Below are positions 52,498 through 61,923 of a stretch of 64,000 nt of DNA, in pieces. Made by a program: the position numbers and the translations under genes. This DNA is from Chlorobiota bacterium. Its GTDB lineage: Bacteria; Bacteroidota; Ignavibacteria; OLB7. Position 1 is the first letter of the stretch. Each line of letters begins with the position of its first letter. The stretch lies in NCBI GenBank assembly GCA_016710285.1, contig JADJXR010000001.1, positions 1,178,001 through 1,242,000 of the forward strand, read 5' to 3'. The notes under the pieces are model-generated. The model had not been told where the DNA came from. It ran no database searches and saw only the letters and a program-made list of their open reading frames with translations.

Positions 52498-53669
52498 TTT
52501 GCGGTGCGGCCTCCGGAAATGTCAACAGCCGGTCGCGGTAGTATTCGTATTGCTTCTGGCGGGCGGCGATCTCTGCCGGCAAGCCGATGCAAAGGTCATT
52601 CACCAACGCGTCGAATTTGTCCAGGATGCCCGCGATCTCCTCCTGCTCCGCAAGCGGTGGGACTGCAATCCGGAGTTCTGCAAGTTTGCCCACGGCAAGC
52701 CCAGGTTGCGCAGATTTTGACGCGTACTGATTCAGGTTCATCAGCGTGAGCATGTGGAATGCCCAATCCACATTGATCTCAGCACCTCGCAGTCACCACC
52801 ACGGCATGCTCGGTTGCGTAAAACTTGCCACGCGCCCGCTGAACATTTCCGCACAGTGCCCCCTGGCGGCCTATCAGCAAGTAGGCTCCATCGTGGCTGA
52901 ACTTCTCAACAAAACCCCGAACTCCATTCCCGCCAAAACAAGGATAAAGGTGAGATTGATCCGGCTCGGCAATGATGTTTTGAGCAGAGATGTGATGGCC
53001 TGCACGCATATCGAACATCTCCCCCAACGTCCCCCACCTCACATCCTTACGCCCCTCAAAGCTGAGCAACTGGTCACGGTAATACTGATACTGCTTCCGC
53101 CGCGCCACAAGCTCCGCCTGCAGGTTCGCCAACAGTGCCATGAATAAATCCAACACCCGCACGATTTCCTGTTGGATGGGGAGCGGGGGGATGGGAAAAC
53201 GGAAGGCCTTTACGGCTCCATCCGTGATGGCCGGGTAGCTTGCCCCGCGCTGGTTGGCATCCACGTAGTCGTAAAAACTCTCTGTCCCAATCAGGTGAAA
53301 AAGGAAGTTCGGAAGCAGCCACTTAGTCTTTGCGCGAAGAACGCAGTAGCCACTGCTGCAAACCTGCCCATGATACTCGGCAGGAATACGGCAGTAGCGT
53401 TTGAGCATTGGCCTTGTCGTGCCAAAGATCACATCATCCGCGTGCACAATTTGCTGGGCACGGCTTGGCGCGTCCTCGCTGGTGATGATTTCTGTGTCGC
53501 CAATTGCATGGGTCGTGCGGTCAACGGAAGTCAGGTCTATATACTGGAACTCCTCGCCTTCAACATCTTGCCAGCGGATCGTTGTTGCCTTCTCCACCAG
53601 CGTGCCCAACTCCCGAAACTCCACCCCGTTCGGGCAAAGCTCGGCGACCATTTGTTCGATGTAGTTCAT
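52478..53669 (-). CDS. hsdS: Type I restriction specificity subunit HsdS (single-base frameshift, orphan)
   Basis: Starts at the ATG at 53669 (NYIEQMVAELCPNGVEFREL, a usual HsdS opening). Two-domain layout: first target-recognition domain, then IPPLPIQQEIVRVLDLF with QYQYYRDQLLSF; second domain, then VPPLAEQEEIAGILDKFDAL with QYEYYRDRLLTF. The first frame ends at 52779 after VVVTARC; the continuation EINVDWAFHML is in another frame, so one extra base near 52779-52785 (GTGCTGAG) breaks the gene. The stop comes from the repeat. HsdS chooses the DNA sequence for a type I methylase/nuclease, yet no hsdM or hsdR is present in the window. Confidence 0.88.
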
Positions 53670-53740
53670 GGGTTTTGATCGGTTGGGGGCGCGGGCGGTT
53701 GGCGGTGCGCCGCTGGGGTTGTTTGGAAAGAAGTTTTTTT

Positions 53741-54400
53741 TTACGCCAAGTATCCTTCCCAATCAAGGGCGAAGGGGTTGCGTTCGCGTTCTTCCCCGAT
53801 GGTGGTTTCGGGGCCATGCCCTGGCAGGATTCGGGTTGCGTCGTGAAGCGGCATCAGCCGGGTGGCGATGCTTCGCATCAGTGCCTCGAAATCCCCCCCG
53901 GGAAGGTCCGCCCTCCCGATTGACCCGGCAAACAACACATCCCCCGAAAACGCCACCCGGTTGGCTTCGTCGTGGAAGACAAGGCTCCCTTCGCTGTGGC
54001 CCGGCGCATGCAGCACGTGGAACCCGATGGAGCCAAGGGTGAAGCGGTCCCCGTGGCGCAAGTGACGGCTGGCAGCAACGGGCTGGATGGTGAACGGGAG
54101 TGGCCAACCGGTGTGGCGCATCGGTTCAACAAGCCGGTATTCGTCATCGGGATGGACGTAGATCAGCATTTCTGGATAGTGCTGTTGCAGCGGGGCGGCA
54201 TCGGCGGTGTGGTCCCAATGGGTGTGGGTAAGCAGCAGCGCGGCGGGGGTAACGCCAGCGTTGGCAAGCGCCTCAACAATCTTTTCTTGGCTGTCGGGCG
54301 GGGCATCAATAATCACCCCAACGTTGGCGGCGGGGTCAATCACCACATAGCTGTTGGTCATCACCGGACCGGTGGTGAAGGTGTGGATTTTCAGGTTCAT
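53741..54400 (-). CDS. Metallo-beta-lactamase-fold hydrolase (glyoxalase II-like)
   Basis: 219 aa from the ATG at 54400. Zinc ligands in order: H59, H61, D63, H64 (THTHWDHT), H135 (GHSEGSL), D154 (FSGDVLF) and H195 (LPGHGPETT). SIGRADLPGGD after the bridging Asp and GEERERNPF at the end are characteristic of the YcbL/glyoxalase II-like group that hydrolyses thioesters; persulfide dioxygenase is a related alternative. Cytoplasmic. It is located next to hsdS but is unlikely to be related to it. Confidence 0.92.
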   Translation of the reverse strand: MNLKIHTFTTGPVMTNSYVVIDPAANVGVIIDAPPDSQEKIVEALANAGVTPAALLLTHTHWDHTADAAPLQQHYPEMLIYVHPDDEYRLVEPMRHTGWPLPFTIQPVAASRHLRHGDRFTLGSIGFHVLHAPGHSEGSLVFHDEANRVAFSGDVLFAGSIGRADLPGGDFEALMRSIATRLMPLHDATRILPGHGPETTIGEERERNPFALDWEGYLA

Positions 54401-54698
54401 TCTTTGGCTTGGTTGTTCGGCGTTACTGTGGCTGCGGAAGTTGCCCCAATGGTTCGGTTGCGCCAACCGCTGCGCAAGCTGTGCAGGCCCGCAAAGATAA
54501 CCACATCCCCCCCACCCCACGATTGCCGCGAACTGACAATCAAACCGGGCCAAACCGACAACTTGGCGTGGTATATTGAAGCCGTTCCGGGAACAATTCG
54601 CCGCTGCTCCATTGTTCCCTTAGCTCCTTTTGCTGAACCAACTTTGGACAGATCATAACGCCAGTATCAGCACCAACCAACAACGCACAGGAAACACC
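54401..54698 (+). promoter_or_regulatory. Intergenic region with candidate promoter before the Asp-box protein
   Basis: No gene seen. GGTATATTGA at about 54570-54579 is a possible -7/-10 element, 120 bases before the ATG; a partner -33 element is not clear. Confidence 0.3.
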
Positions 54699-57600
54699 AT
54701 GCGCCAATCAACAACTTCATGCCGAACCTTCCGCCAAGCGATTGCTGCATTGCTGGCATTGCTTGCTCCGCTGATTGCCCCACTGATTGCTCCACTGCTG
54801 GCCACCGCCCAGCCGAGCCAATGGAATTCGGCCGGCATTGGCGGCGGCGGCGCGCTGTTCCACAGCAGCATCAACCCGCACAACAAGAATGAGATTTTTA
54901 TCAGCTGCGACATGAGCGAGATGTTCCGCACCGACAATTTTGGGGAGTCGTGGAGCGTGATTGATTTCCGGCAGCTGCAGGGGGGGAACGTTCGGGGGAA
55001 CGTGCAGTTCACCAGCGATCCCAAAATCTTGTACACCATTGACAGCCGCAACGACGGCGGAACCCCGGTGAAAAGCACCGACGGCGGAACCACCTGGACC
55101 CCGCTTGCCGACGACCCCACCGAAGGGGATGCCTACGCCCTGTTTGCCGACCCCAACAACACCAACGTGGTGGTGATGGCCGACTACAGCCACGTCTATT
55201 ACTCCAACAACGGCGGGACCAGCTTTGTTGAAAAATTCAGCACCCCCTCCGACAACGGCTGCCACCTTGCCGGGGCGTGGTTCGATGGCGGGTCCATCTA
55301 CATCGGCACCAACCTGGGGCTGCTCACCTCGGTGAACAACGGGTCATCGTTCGCAATGGCGCAGACGCCGGGGATTTTGAACGGCGAGGCAATCGTCACT
55401 TTTGTTGGTTGCAAGCAGCTTGGGGTGACGCGATTCTACTGCGTGACGTTGGGGAGCGGCGATGTGTATCCCGGGGTGACGGGGGCGGAGTTCAGCTACT
55501 TCAAAGGGGTGTACACCCGCACGATTACCGAGACCAACTGGACCGCACGGACCAGCGCGATTCCCGACGGGGTCCGCCCGTACTTTGTGGGGGCGGCGCG
55601 TGGGAACAACGCCACGGTCTATCTGGCCGGCGGAAGCGATTACGGCGTTCCCACCGTGCTGAAATCCACCGATGCCGGGCTTACATGGGCCCACAACCTG
55701 AAGACCGAAGGGAACGTGAACATCAAGACCGGATGGTCCGGGACCGAGGGGGACCGTTTCTGGACGTATGGTGAGTACGCGCTGGGCTTCAACGTCTGCG
55801 CAAGCGACCCGAACTACGTGGTGATTGCCGATCTTGGCTTTGCGCACGTCAGCAGCGACGGCGGGGCAAATTGGAAACAGGCGTACGTGAACTCGCAATA
55901 CCAAAACCCGGCGGGGCAGAACACTCCGGTGGGGAAAGCCTACCGTGGGAATGGGTTGGAGAACACCACATCGTGGTGGCTTTGCTGGGCCGACAGCAGC
56001 AACATGGTTGCGGGCTTCAGCGACATCAAAGGGATTCGCACGGGGGATGCCGGAACAACCTGGTCCATCCCCTACAACGATTTTGATTTCAACAGCAGCT
56101 ACCAGATCATCAAACACCCCACCACCGGAACGCTCTACGCCGCAACGTCGTCGGTGCATGACATGTACCAAAGCACCTATCTGACCGATGCCCGAATTGA
56201 TGGCGGGCGGGGGAGCGTCATCTACTCCACCGACAAAGGGAAGACCTGGAAAACGCTGCACGATTTTGGGCACCCGGTGGTCTGGCTGGCGATTGACCCG
56301 AACGACCCGAACGCCTTGTACGCCAGCGTTGTCCACAGCACCGACGGCGGGATTTACTTCACCAAAAACTTGCAGAACGGAACCAGCGCAAGCTGGCGGA
56401 AAACCTACTCCAGCCCGGCACGCACGCAGGGGCACCCGTTCAACATCAACGTGCTGAAGGATGGGACGATTCTGGCAACCTACTCTGGGCGGCGTGCTGG
56501 GAATCCGCTGGCATTCACCAACAGCAGCGGCGTGTTCAGCAGCGGCGATGGCGGGACCACATGGGTTGACATCTCCTCCCCCGAAATGCTCTACTGGACC
56601 AAGGACCTTGTGGTGGACCCGCACGACCCAACCCAGAACACGTGGTACGTTGGGGTCTTCAGCGGATGGGGGGGCGCGCCGAACCAGTTGGGAGGATTGT
56701 ACCAAACCACCGACCGCGGCAAAAACTGGAAACTTCTGCTGGACCTTCCCTCCAAGCCGAACAACACCAACCGCGTTACCTCCTGCGCGGTGAACCCGAA
56801 GGACCCGAACCAGATGTACGTCACCACCGAAACCGACGGGCTGTGGTACACCAGCAATTTGAAATCGGCGAACCCAACGTTTACCCAGCTGGCGGAATAT
56901 CCATTTCGGCAACCGGAGCGGGTGTTCTTCAACCCGTACAACGACGAAGTTTGGGTCAGCAGTTTTGGGCATGGATTGCGCCGCGGAAGCAACGCGCCAG
57001 CCCAGCCGCCAGCTGCCCCAAAACTTACAATCCCCACCAACTTTGCAACCGACGTTCTCCGCACCGGGAACCTTCAGTGGAGCCCTTCGGCAACGGCGGT
57101 CAGCTACCGCGTGCAGCTTTCACTGGTTAGCGATTTCAGCAGCACATTGTTGGATCAATCGGGGGTTACCGCAACGCTCTATCCATACACCAACATCGCC
57201 GCCGCCACCAAATTCTACTGGCGCGTGCAAGCGGTGAACTCCTTTGGCGGAAGCCTTTGGTCCGAGGGATGGCAGTTCACCACCGTGAACGACGCGCCGC
57301 AGGCCCCGGCAGCGCCCGCGCTGGTCTCGCCAGCGAACGACTCCACCGGCGTTCCGCTTTCGCGGATGCTCTACTGGAGTCCCGTCACCGGGGCAACCAG
57401 CTACCGGGTGCAGCTTTCCACCATCAGCGATTTCACCACCACGGTGCTGGACCGGAACGACCTTGCTGGGACCTCCATCCAATATCCAACGCTCACTCCT
57501 GGAACCAAGCATTACTGGCGCGCGCAAGCAATCAACACGATTGGCCCAAGCTCGTGGTCGCCGGTCTGGAGTTTCACCACCGTGGCCGAGGAACCGCCCG

Positions 57601-58163
57601 CGCCCGCCGCGCCGGTGCTGATCTCGCCGGCAAACGACACCACCGGCGTTCCCATCTCCCGCTCGCTTTGGTGGAATCCATCGGCGGGGGCAACCGGCTA
57701 CCGGGTGCAGCTTTCCACCGTCAGCGATTTCTCCACCACGGTGCTGGACCAATCGAACGTGGCCAACCCCACGTTGCCGTTTTCCAACCTGGCATATCTG
57801 ACCAAATATTGGTGGCGCGTGCAGGCGGCGAATGGAGCGGGGAGCAGCCAGTGGTCGCCGGCATGGAGCTTCACGACGATGGCCAACTCCTCCGGGGTCG
57901 GTGCCGAGGCCGAGAAGAACGGGGTGCGATTGCAAGCAACATCAACCGGAACCAGCGTGATGCTCCGCTACGCGATTCCGAACTCCGCAAAGGTTCTGCT
58001 GCAAGCGTTCAACCTGCTTGGCCAGCCAGTTGCCACCCTTGCCGACGGCACGCTTGAAGCGGGAAGCTACCAAGCCAGCATCGGCACGTTGCCGCCCGGG
58101 GCCTACTGGTTCCGGCTGGCGGTTGGCAATGATGTTGTTCTGAGCCGCGTGGTGGTGGACTAA
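54699..58163 (+). CDS. Large secreted Asp-box propeller protein with three FN3-like repeats and T9SS sorting domain
   Basis: 1154 aa from the ATG at 54699. Signal peptide with an internal repeat (APLIAPLIAPLLATA). About 30-765 contains at least nine Asp-box-like motifs of the form S-x-D-x-G-x-x-W (STDGGTTW, SSDGGANW, STDKGKTW, SGDGGTTW, TTDRGKNW), the hallmark of sialidase/sortilin/GH74-type propellers. Residues about 768-1065 are three similar FN3-like modules of about 98 residues (each with SYRVQLS or GYRVQLS, W-R-Q-A and WSFTT). The final 85 residues are a T9SS domain (VLLQAFNLLGQPVATL, LPPGAYWFRLAVG). A surface glycan hydrolase or adhesin is plausible; catalytic residues were not identified. 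Confidence 0.85.
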   Translation: MRQSTTSCRTFRQAIAALLALLAPLIAPLIAPLLATAQPSQWNSAGIGGGGALFHSSINPHNKNEIFISCDMSEMFRTDNFGESWSVIDFRQLQGGNVRGNVQFTSDPKILYTIDSRNDGGTPVKSTDGGTTWTPLADDPTEGDAYALFADPNNTNVVVMADYSHVYYSNNGGTSFVEKFSTPSDNGCHLAGAWFDGGSIYIGTNLGLLTSVNNGSSFAMAQTPGILNGEAIVTFVGCKQLGVTRFYCVTLGSGDVYPGVTGAEFSYFKGVYTRTITETNWTARTSAIPDGVRPYFVGAARGNNATVYLAGGSDYGVPTVLKSTDAGLTWAHNLKTEGNVNIKTGWSGTEGDRFWTYGEYALGFNVCASDPNYVVIADLGFAHVSSDGGANWKQAYVNSQYQNPAGQNTPVGKAYRGNGLENTTSWWLCWADSSNMVAGFSDIKGIRTGDAGTTWSIPYNDFDFNSSYQIIKHPTTGTLYAATSSVHDMYQSTYLTDARIDGGRGSVIYSTDKGKTWKTLHDFGHPVVWLAIDPNDPNALYASVVHSTDGGIYFTKNLQNGTSASWRKTYSSPARTQGHPFNINVLKDGTILATYSGRRAGNPLAFTNSSGVFSSGDGGTTWVDISSPEMLYWTKDLVVDPHDPTQNTWYVGVFSGWGGAPNQLGGLYQTTDRGKNWKLLLDLPSKPNNTNRVTSCAVNPKDPNQMYVTTETDGLWYTSNLKSANPTFTQLAEYPFRQPERVFFNPYNDEVWVSSFGHGLRRGSNAPAQPPAAPKLTIPTNFATDVLRTGNLQWSPSATAVSYRVQLSLVSDFSSTLLDQSGVTATLYPYTNIAAATKFYWRVQAVNSFGGSLWSEGWQFTTVNDAPQAPAAPALVSPANDSTGVPLSRMLYWSPVTGATSYRVQLSTISDFTTTVLDRNDLAGTSIQYPTLTPGTKHYWRAQAINTIGPSSWSPVWSFTTVAEEPPAPAAPVLISPANDTTGVPISRSLWWNPSAGATGYRVQLSTVSDFSTTVLDQSNVANPTLPFSNLAYLTKYWWRVQAANGAGSSQWSPAWSFTTMANSSGVGAEAEKNGVRLQATSTGTSVMLRYAIPNSAKVLLQAFNLLGQPVATLADGTLEAGSYQASIGTLPPGAYWFRLAVGNDVVLSRVVVD

Positions 58164-58185
58164 AAAAATAACGCGGCAAAAAAAA

Positions 58186-58217
58186 GGCGGGGGAAGTGAG
58201 TGCTCACTTCCCCCGCC
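58186..58217. terminator. Bidirectional terminator hairpin
   Basis: A 14-base stem GGCGGGGGAAGTGA/TCACTTCCCCCGCC with a four-base loop, preceded by AAAAAAAA, lies between the convergent propeller and GIN-domain genes. Confidence 0.8.
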
Positions 58218-58236
58218 GCTGTTTTCGCAAGGGTGA

Positions 58237-59022
58237 TTACCGTTTCACCACATCCCCCGAGCCGTTGATGTTGGTGCGGAGCACCGGCGGATTGCCAGCA
58301 TAGGCAACATCGCCGCTTCCGTTGATCTCCACGTGAAGTTCGTGCGTTGCTTGCACGCTGGCATCGCCGCTTCCGTTGATTGCAACGTGGCACTGCTCGG
58401 TCAGCAACTCACCGGCGGCGATATCCCCGCTGCCGTTAATCTCCGCCGTGAATGCCTTGCTGCTTCCTTTCAGAAAAACGTCCCCGCTCCCGCCGATGCT
58501 AACCCGTAGCTCGCCGGCCTGCACCGGGGCATTGATTGAGCCGGAGCCATCAATCGAGAAGGTGAGTTTGCCGGTGGCTGGGTTTGCGCCGGCCCCGGTG
58601 GATGCGCCGGCCCCGCTTCCCGCAACAATCGTCCCTTCGGCGGTGACATCCCCCGATCCCTCAATCGCCACCGAACGAACCTCCGGCATGGTGGCAAACA
58701 CCGTCACCCCTTTGGTGGTGCAGTAGCTTTCCGTGGAGCTTATCGTCAGCACGCCGTTTTCAACCGTGGTGGTGATAATCGGCAAAAGGTTTTCCTCGGC
58801 TTGCAGCTTCAGTTGCTGCTCCCCTCCTTGCGCCAGCCGCACGTCCATGCTTCCTTCCACCACAATGCTGTGGAACGGTTCCAGCGTGCGGGATTGGGAG
58901 GTTACTTCGCCATTTCCTTCAATGCAGCCGCCCAGCGGAAAGCGGTTGCACGCGGTGATTAGCAGTCCGGTAAGTGCCATTGCAAGCAGTAGTTTGTGGA
59001 AAGTTTTCATTTGCGGCATCAT
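58237..59022 (-). CDS. GIN-domain (DUF2807) lipoprotein
   Basis: 261 aa; ATG at 59022, though 59010 (MKTFHKLLLA) is equally likely. Signal sequence with lipobox LITAC (cysteine near residue 25). The body is a putative right-handed beta-helix of the DUF2807 type: GSIVVEGSMDVRLAQGG-like opening and seven turns each bearing GSGD or GSGS (IEGSGDV, IDGSGSI, IGGSGDV and four INGSGD). A Gly/Ala-rich insert interrupts turn two. Outer-membrane or periplasmic lipoprotein; these proteins are frequent in Bacteroidota, function unknown. Confidence 0.88.
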   Translation of the reverse strand: MMPQMKTFHKLLLAMALTGLLITACNRFPLGGCIEGNGEVTSQSRTLEPFHSIVVEGSMDVRLAQGGEQQLKLQAEENLLPIITTTVENGVLTISSTESYCTTKGVTVFATMPEVRSVAIEGSGDVTAEGTIVAGSGAGASTGAGANPATGKLTFSIDGSGSINAPVQAGELRVSIGGSGDVFLKGSSKAFTAEINGSGDIAAGELLTEQCHVAINGSGDASVQATHELHVEINGSGDVAYAGNPPVLRTNINGSGDVVKR

Positions 59023-59145
59023 GAAATTTGTTTGAGCGATACCGTTGATTAATTGTTATCGCTCCGGTTGAATTGCGTGCCGTGCCGGTACTGGCAAGTT
59101 ATGGAAAGGTTGCGGGGGAGCAACGGGTGGAAATAACGCGCCGCC

Positions 59146-59290
59146 GCGCCCCCCTGCTTCGCCCTGACGGACGAAGCGTCCCCCCAATGCTGGGGGGAAA
59201 TGGGTTTGGCTGTTGATCGTTTTCTCTCCGAATCTCACACCACTTCTGCCAGCCCCTCCCCCAGAATTGGGGGAGGCGGGGAGGGGGCTG
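59146..59290 (-). repeat. Family B repeat, copy 2 (inverted)
   Basis: Inverse complement of 27897-28040 over about 145 bases, with both palindromes kept (CCCCCCAATGCTGGGGGG, CCTCCCCCAGAATTGGGGGAGG). The surrounding 59023-59641 contains no gene, but holds this copy and the A copy that follows. Confidence 0.88.
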
Positions 59291-59360
59291 CTGCGGTGGC
59301 GGGTTGGTAGAAATCCTTCCCGTATCACCCCCACCCAACCCAACCCCGCTGGGCGGGGGA

Positions 59361-59425
59361 GGGAAGATGACACCGAAGGCTAAAGACCTTTTATCAATCC
59401 CGACGGAGGTCGGGGCGGCTACCTC
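59361..59425 (+). repeat. Family A repeat, single copy
   Basis: GAAGATGACACCGAAGGCTAAAGACCTTTTATCAATCCCGACGGAGGTCGGGG and GGCTACC. It shares the array's core order and carries one internal hairpin (CCGAC-GGAG-GTCGG). It lies 70 bases from family B copy 2; a matching A-B neighbourhood exists at 27540-28040. Confidence 0.88.
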
Positions 59426-59641
59426 TTTTCTTGCTCCCCCTCTCCGTCAGTTGCTCTGGCGTTGCTCGCGAACAACCTCACGGAGAGGGGGGTGAGGTTC
59501 TGTAGGAACCGAGCGTGAGACCAAGTCAGGGCGGCTACCTTCCTCCGGCTCCGTAACGCGCCAAATGGGTGAACGTGCTGTATGTTGCGCGCCGATGCTG
59601 CGCTGCGTTCCTCGTAGGCTTCAACTATCGCAAACCTTGCC

Positions 59642-60781
59642 ATGCTGATCTCTGCTGCTCGCTTCCTCTTCTTCAGTTTCCTTCTTGCTTCAACCCTGTT
59701 GATGCCGGCAATGCTGCGGGCCAATATGGCAAACCCTGTCCAGGCCGGGGATATCATCGGCGAGCCGTCGGGGATGCTGGACTCGATTGCTGTTCGGCAG
59801 GAACATCTGGCGATTGACCTGACCCCAATCGGCACCGGCGAACGCTACGGCTGGGTGACGGCGGAATACACCATCGTGAACAACGGGGCCGAGCGGACGC
59901 TTCCGCTGGTCTTTCTTCCGGGCGCGATTGAGGTTCGGTACTCAACCGACGGCAACGGCGCCCGCGACACAACCTTCACGATAGAAATCACCATAGATGG
60001 CCGCCCGGTCCAGGTTGCCGGGGCGTTCGCCGAAGCCGATTCTTTGCCGCTGCAGTGGCGGGTTCCGGCAAGCACGCCTGGGTTGAACAACGGCGATTCC
60101 ATCTCCTACGAAACGCACAACGAAGGGGTGATACGGTTTACGCTGCCGATACCGTCGGGCCAGCATCTGGTCCGCGTCCGCTACCGTGCCGAACCAACCG
60201 CGAACTCATGGAACCGGACCACGAAGCTCTGGCAGTTCGCGTACATCTTGGCCCCGGCGCGGCAGTGGGACCAGTTCGGGACGTTGCAGGCAACGGTGAC
60301 GCTGCCGGCAGGGTGGGAATCCGCAATCACCCCGGCCATGACCCTATCGGGGAACCAGTGGAGCGGAAGCTGGCAGGGGATTCCCTCCGATGCGATTGCC
60401 ATCTCCTTTGCCATGCCAACGCCAAGCTGGCTTGCGTACGTTGAGCATGGCCTGCCAATCGCTGCCGTGCTGGTGGGAATCACCCTTTGCTGGATGGTTG
60501 GCAAGCGGACGGGGCGGTGGCTGGCGCGAACCAACAGAACGCCAGGTTGGAGCATCCCCTTCGCGCTTCTTGCTGGCGGAGCCTGGGCGTTGCTGGTGTT
60601 GGGGGCCGAGCTTCTTTCAGGCTCCATCGTTCGGGATGCGCTGGGCAACCAGATTGCTCGCGGCTACGGCTACGGTTTGGCAATCGTCCTGATGCTCATC
60701 TACATGCCCGGGGCGTTTTTGGTGGGGACGCTTCTCACAGTGGTGGCGGCGTATCGCGGGAACAAGAGCGAGGCCAAATAA
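59642..60781 (+). CDS. Membrane protein of unknown function with secreted N-terminal domain
   Basis: 379 aa. Signal peptide MLISAARFLFFSFLLASTLLM. About 50-260 is an extracytoplasmic beta-rich domain (RYGWVTAEYTIVNNGAERTL, LPLQWRVPASTPGLN, RFTLPIPSGQHLVRVRYRAE). Three hydrophobic helices follow near 275-290, 305-328 and 345-370, ending NKSEAK in the cytoplasm. I do not recognise the family. Its neighbours give no lead. Confidence 0.75.
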   Translation: MLISAARFLFFSFLLASTLLMPAMLRANMANPVQAGDIIGEPSGMLDSIAVRQEHLAIDLTPIGTGERYGWVTAEYTIVNNGAERTLPLVFLPGAIEVRYSTDGNGARDTTFTIEITIDGRPVQVAGAFAEADSLPLQWRVPASTPGLNNGDSISYETHNEGVIRFTLPIPSGQHLVRVRYRAEPTANSWNRTTKLWQFAYILAPARQWDQFGTLQATVTLPAGWESAITPAMTLSGNQWSGSWQGIPSDAIAISFAMPTPSWLAYVEHGLPIAAVLVGITLCWMVGKRTGRWLARTNRTPGWSIPFALLAGGAWALLVLGAELLSGSIVRDALGNQIARGYGYGLAIVLMLIYMPGAFLVGTLLTVVAAYRGNKSEAK

Positions 60782-60884
60782 TCGCGGGGAAAAGATTCAG
60801 GAAGCGAGGGATAGAGATCACCGGCGGCGCGGGGAAATGGGGCGGGCATGAGAGAGAGAGGTGCGGGAAGAATGAGATACAAGA

Positions 60885-60938
60885 CAACCCCGGCTTCCGG
60901 GCAAGAAGGTACAGGAGGAAGCCCAGAAGCCGGGGTTG
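60885..60938 (-). terminator. Extended hairpin after the FG-GAP-like gene
   Basis: CAACCCCGGCTTC (60885-60897) pairs with 60926-60938, and GGGC/GCCC extends the stem inside. It lies 11 bases after the stop of the minus-strand gene at 60950; AAAACAACAAC follows. Confidence 0.65.
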
Positions 60939-60949
60939 CTGTTGTTGTT

Positions 60950-61441
60950 TTAATCACGCAGTTCGTCGGCCACAAGGCGGTCGGCTGGGCTGGGGAGGAA
61001 CGTCCCGGCAGCGGAATCGAACAGCCACGAGCGGAGCACGGTGGCGTTGTTGCTGCTACGATCCACACAGACCAGGGCCAGATCAACGTATCCATCATTG
61101 TTCACATCCTCGGCAAAGATTGACTCAGCGTAGCAAAGTCCACGGTCCATCGTCAGCGTCTGTGCTACCGTAGCGGTGTCGCCAACCAGTACTTCCACCC
61201 GTGCGATTCCGCGTGCGTCCGGCGTGCCAACATTCAACTGGAACTGATACGGCGGCAGGTCGCTGAAGACCGTCCACTGGAACTCCTTTGCATCCTCCAT
61301 CACTTCCGATTGCTCCATCCCGTTTTCTTCCCCTTGTGCTTGCATGGCTGTTTGGGCACTGGCGGCAATCGTCAGCACTGCCCATGTTGTGATGAGCGTT
61401 GCAGCAAGAAGGAAAAGGCGAGCGGAAAACATCGTGTTCAT
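60950..61441 (-). CDS. Secreted FG-GAP-like calcium-binding repeat protein
   Basis: 163 aa. Signal peptide (RLFLLAATLITTWAVLTIAA, cleaved near ASAQ). A Glu/Met-rich stretch (about 35-50) precedes a beta-rich domain with FAEDVNNDGYVDLALVCVD near 112-130, the DxNxDGxxD calcium-binding loop of FG-GAP/VCBS repeats. Only one repeat is present, so it is a fragment-like or partner protein rather than a full propeller. No T9SS domain. Function unknown. Confidence 0.75.
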   Translation of the reverse strand: MNTMFSARLFLLAATLITTWAVLTIAASAQTAMQAQGEENGMEQSEVMEDAKEFQWTVFSDLPPYQFQLNVGTPDARGIARVEVLVGDTATVAQTLTMDRGLCYAESIFAEDVNNDGYVDLALVCVDRSSNNATVLRSWLFDSAAGTFLPSPADRLVADELRD

Positions 61442-61615
61442 GGTTGTTGTTGCGTTAAAGGATTATCGTTTTGTTGAACTTCATTGGCCGCCGAAGCGAA
61501 CAACTGGGCAACAAGGTAATCCCCCACGTCACGGAAACCCGCTCAGAACAACCGGCTCAAAAAAGTCCCAGAAAAAAATATCTGGCGATCGCCGCTAAGA
61601 ATCCAGGATTTTCCC

Positions 61616-61686
61616 CCGACGAAGTCGGGGTATCCGCCCCGACCTCCGTCGGGATTGATAACAGGTCTTTAGCCTGCGGCACCATC
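61616..61686 (-). repeat. Family A repeat, single inverted copy
   Basis: CCCCGACGAAGTCGGGG, GACCTCCGTCGGGATTGATAACAGGTCTTTAGCCTGCGGC; same order as the copy at 27540. Confidence 0.86.
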
Positions 61687-61704
61687 AGGTCGAATCCCCG
61701 CACC

Positions 61705-61860
61705 ACACCAGCCCTGAAGGGGCGACCTCCATCCGGTGAGAGATGTTGTTGAGGGTGTGGACGTTCGGGGACGATTCCCAAATCCCCCCAATTCCCAGGG
61801 CGTTGCCCTGGGCTATGAATAGTATGCCCCTTCAGGGCGAAGGAGGCGAACGCTTCGGGA
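61705..61860. repeat. Family C palindromic element
   Basis: Contains CCCAGGGCGTTGCCCTGGG and the pair CCCTGAAGGGGCG / CCCCTTCAGGGCG flanking about 100 bases. Only one copy is seen here, but the structure is that of a dispersed repeat. 61442-61923 otherwise has no gene. Confidence 0.6.
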
Positions 61861-61923
61861 AGATTCGTGGAGAACCTTGGAATCTTACTTGCGCGGCTCT
61901 CTCATCTTTCTTTCACCCCTCTC

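Noticed and set aside
52779..53762. Translational +1 frameshift at UGA in hsdS
   Set aside because: The bases around the stop do not allow P-site re-pairing of the type used by prfB; an inserted base explains it better.
55344..56972. Minus-strand frame of 542 codons inside the Asp-box protein
   Set aside because: Antisense of a clear secreted repeat protein; proline- and valine-rich shadow with no ribosome-binding site.
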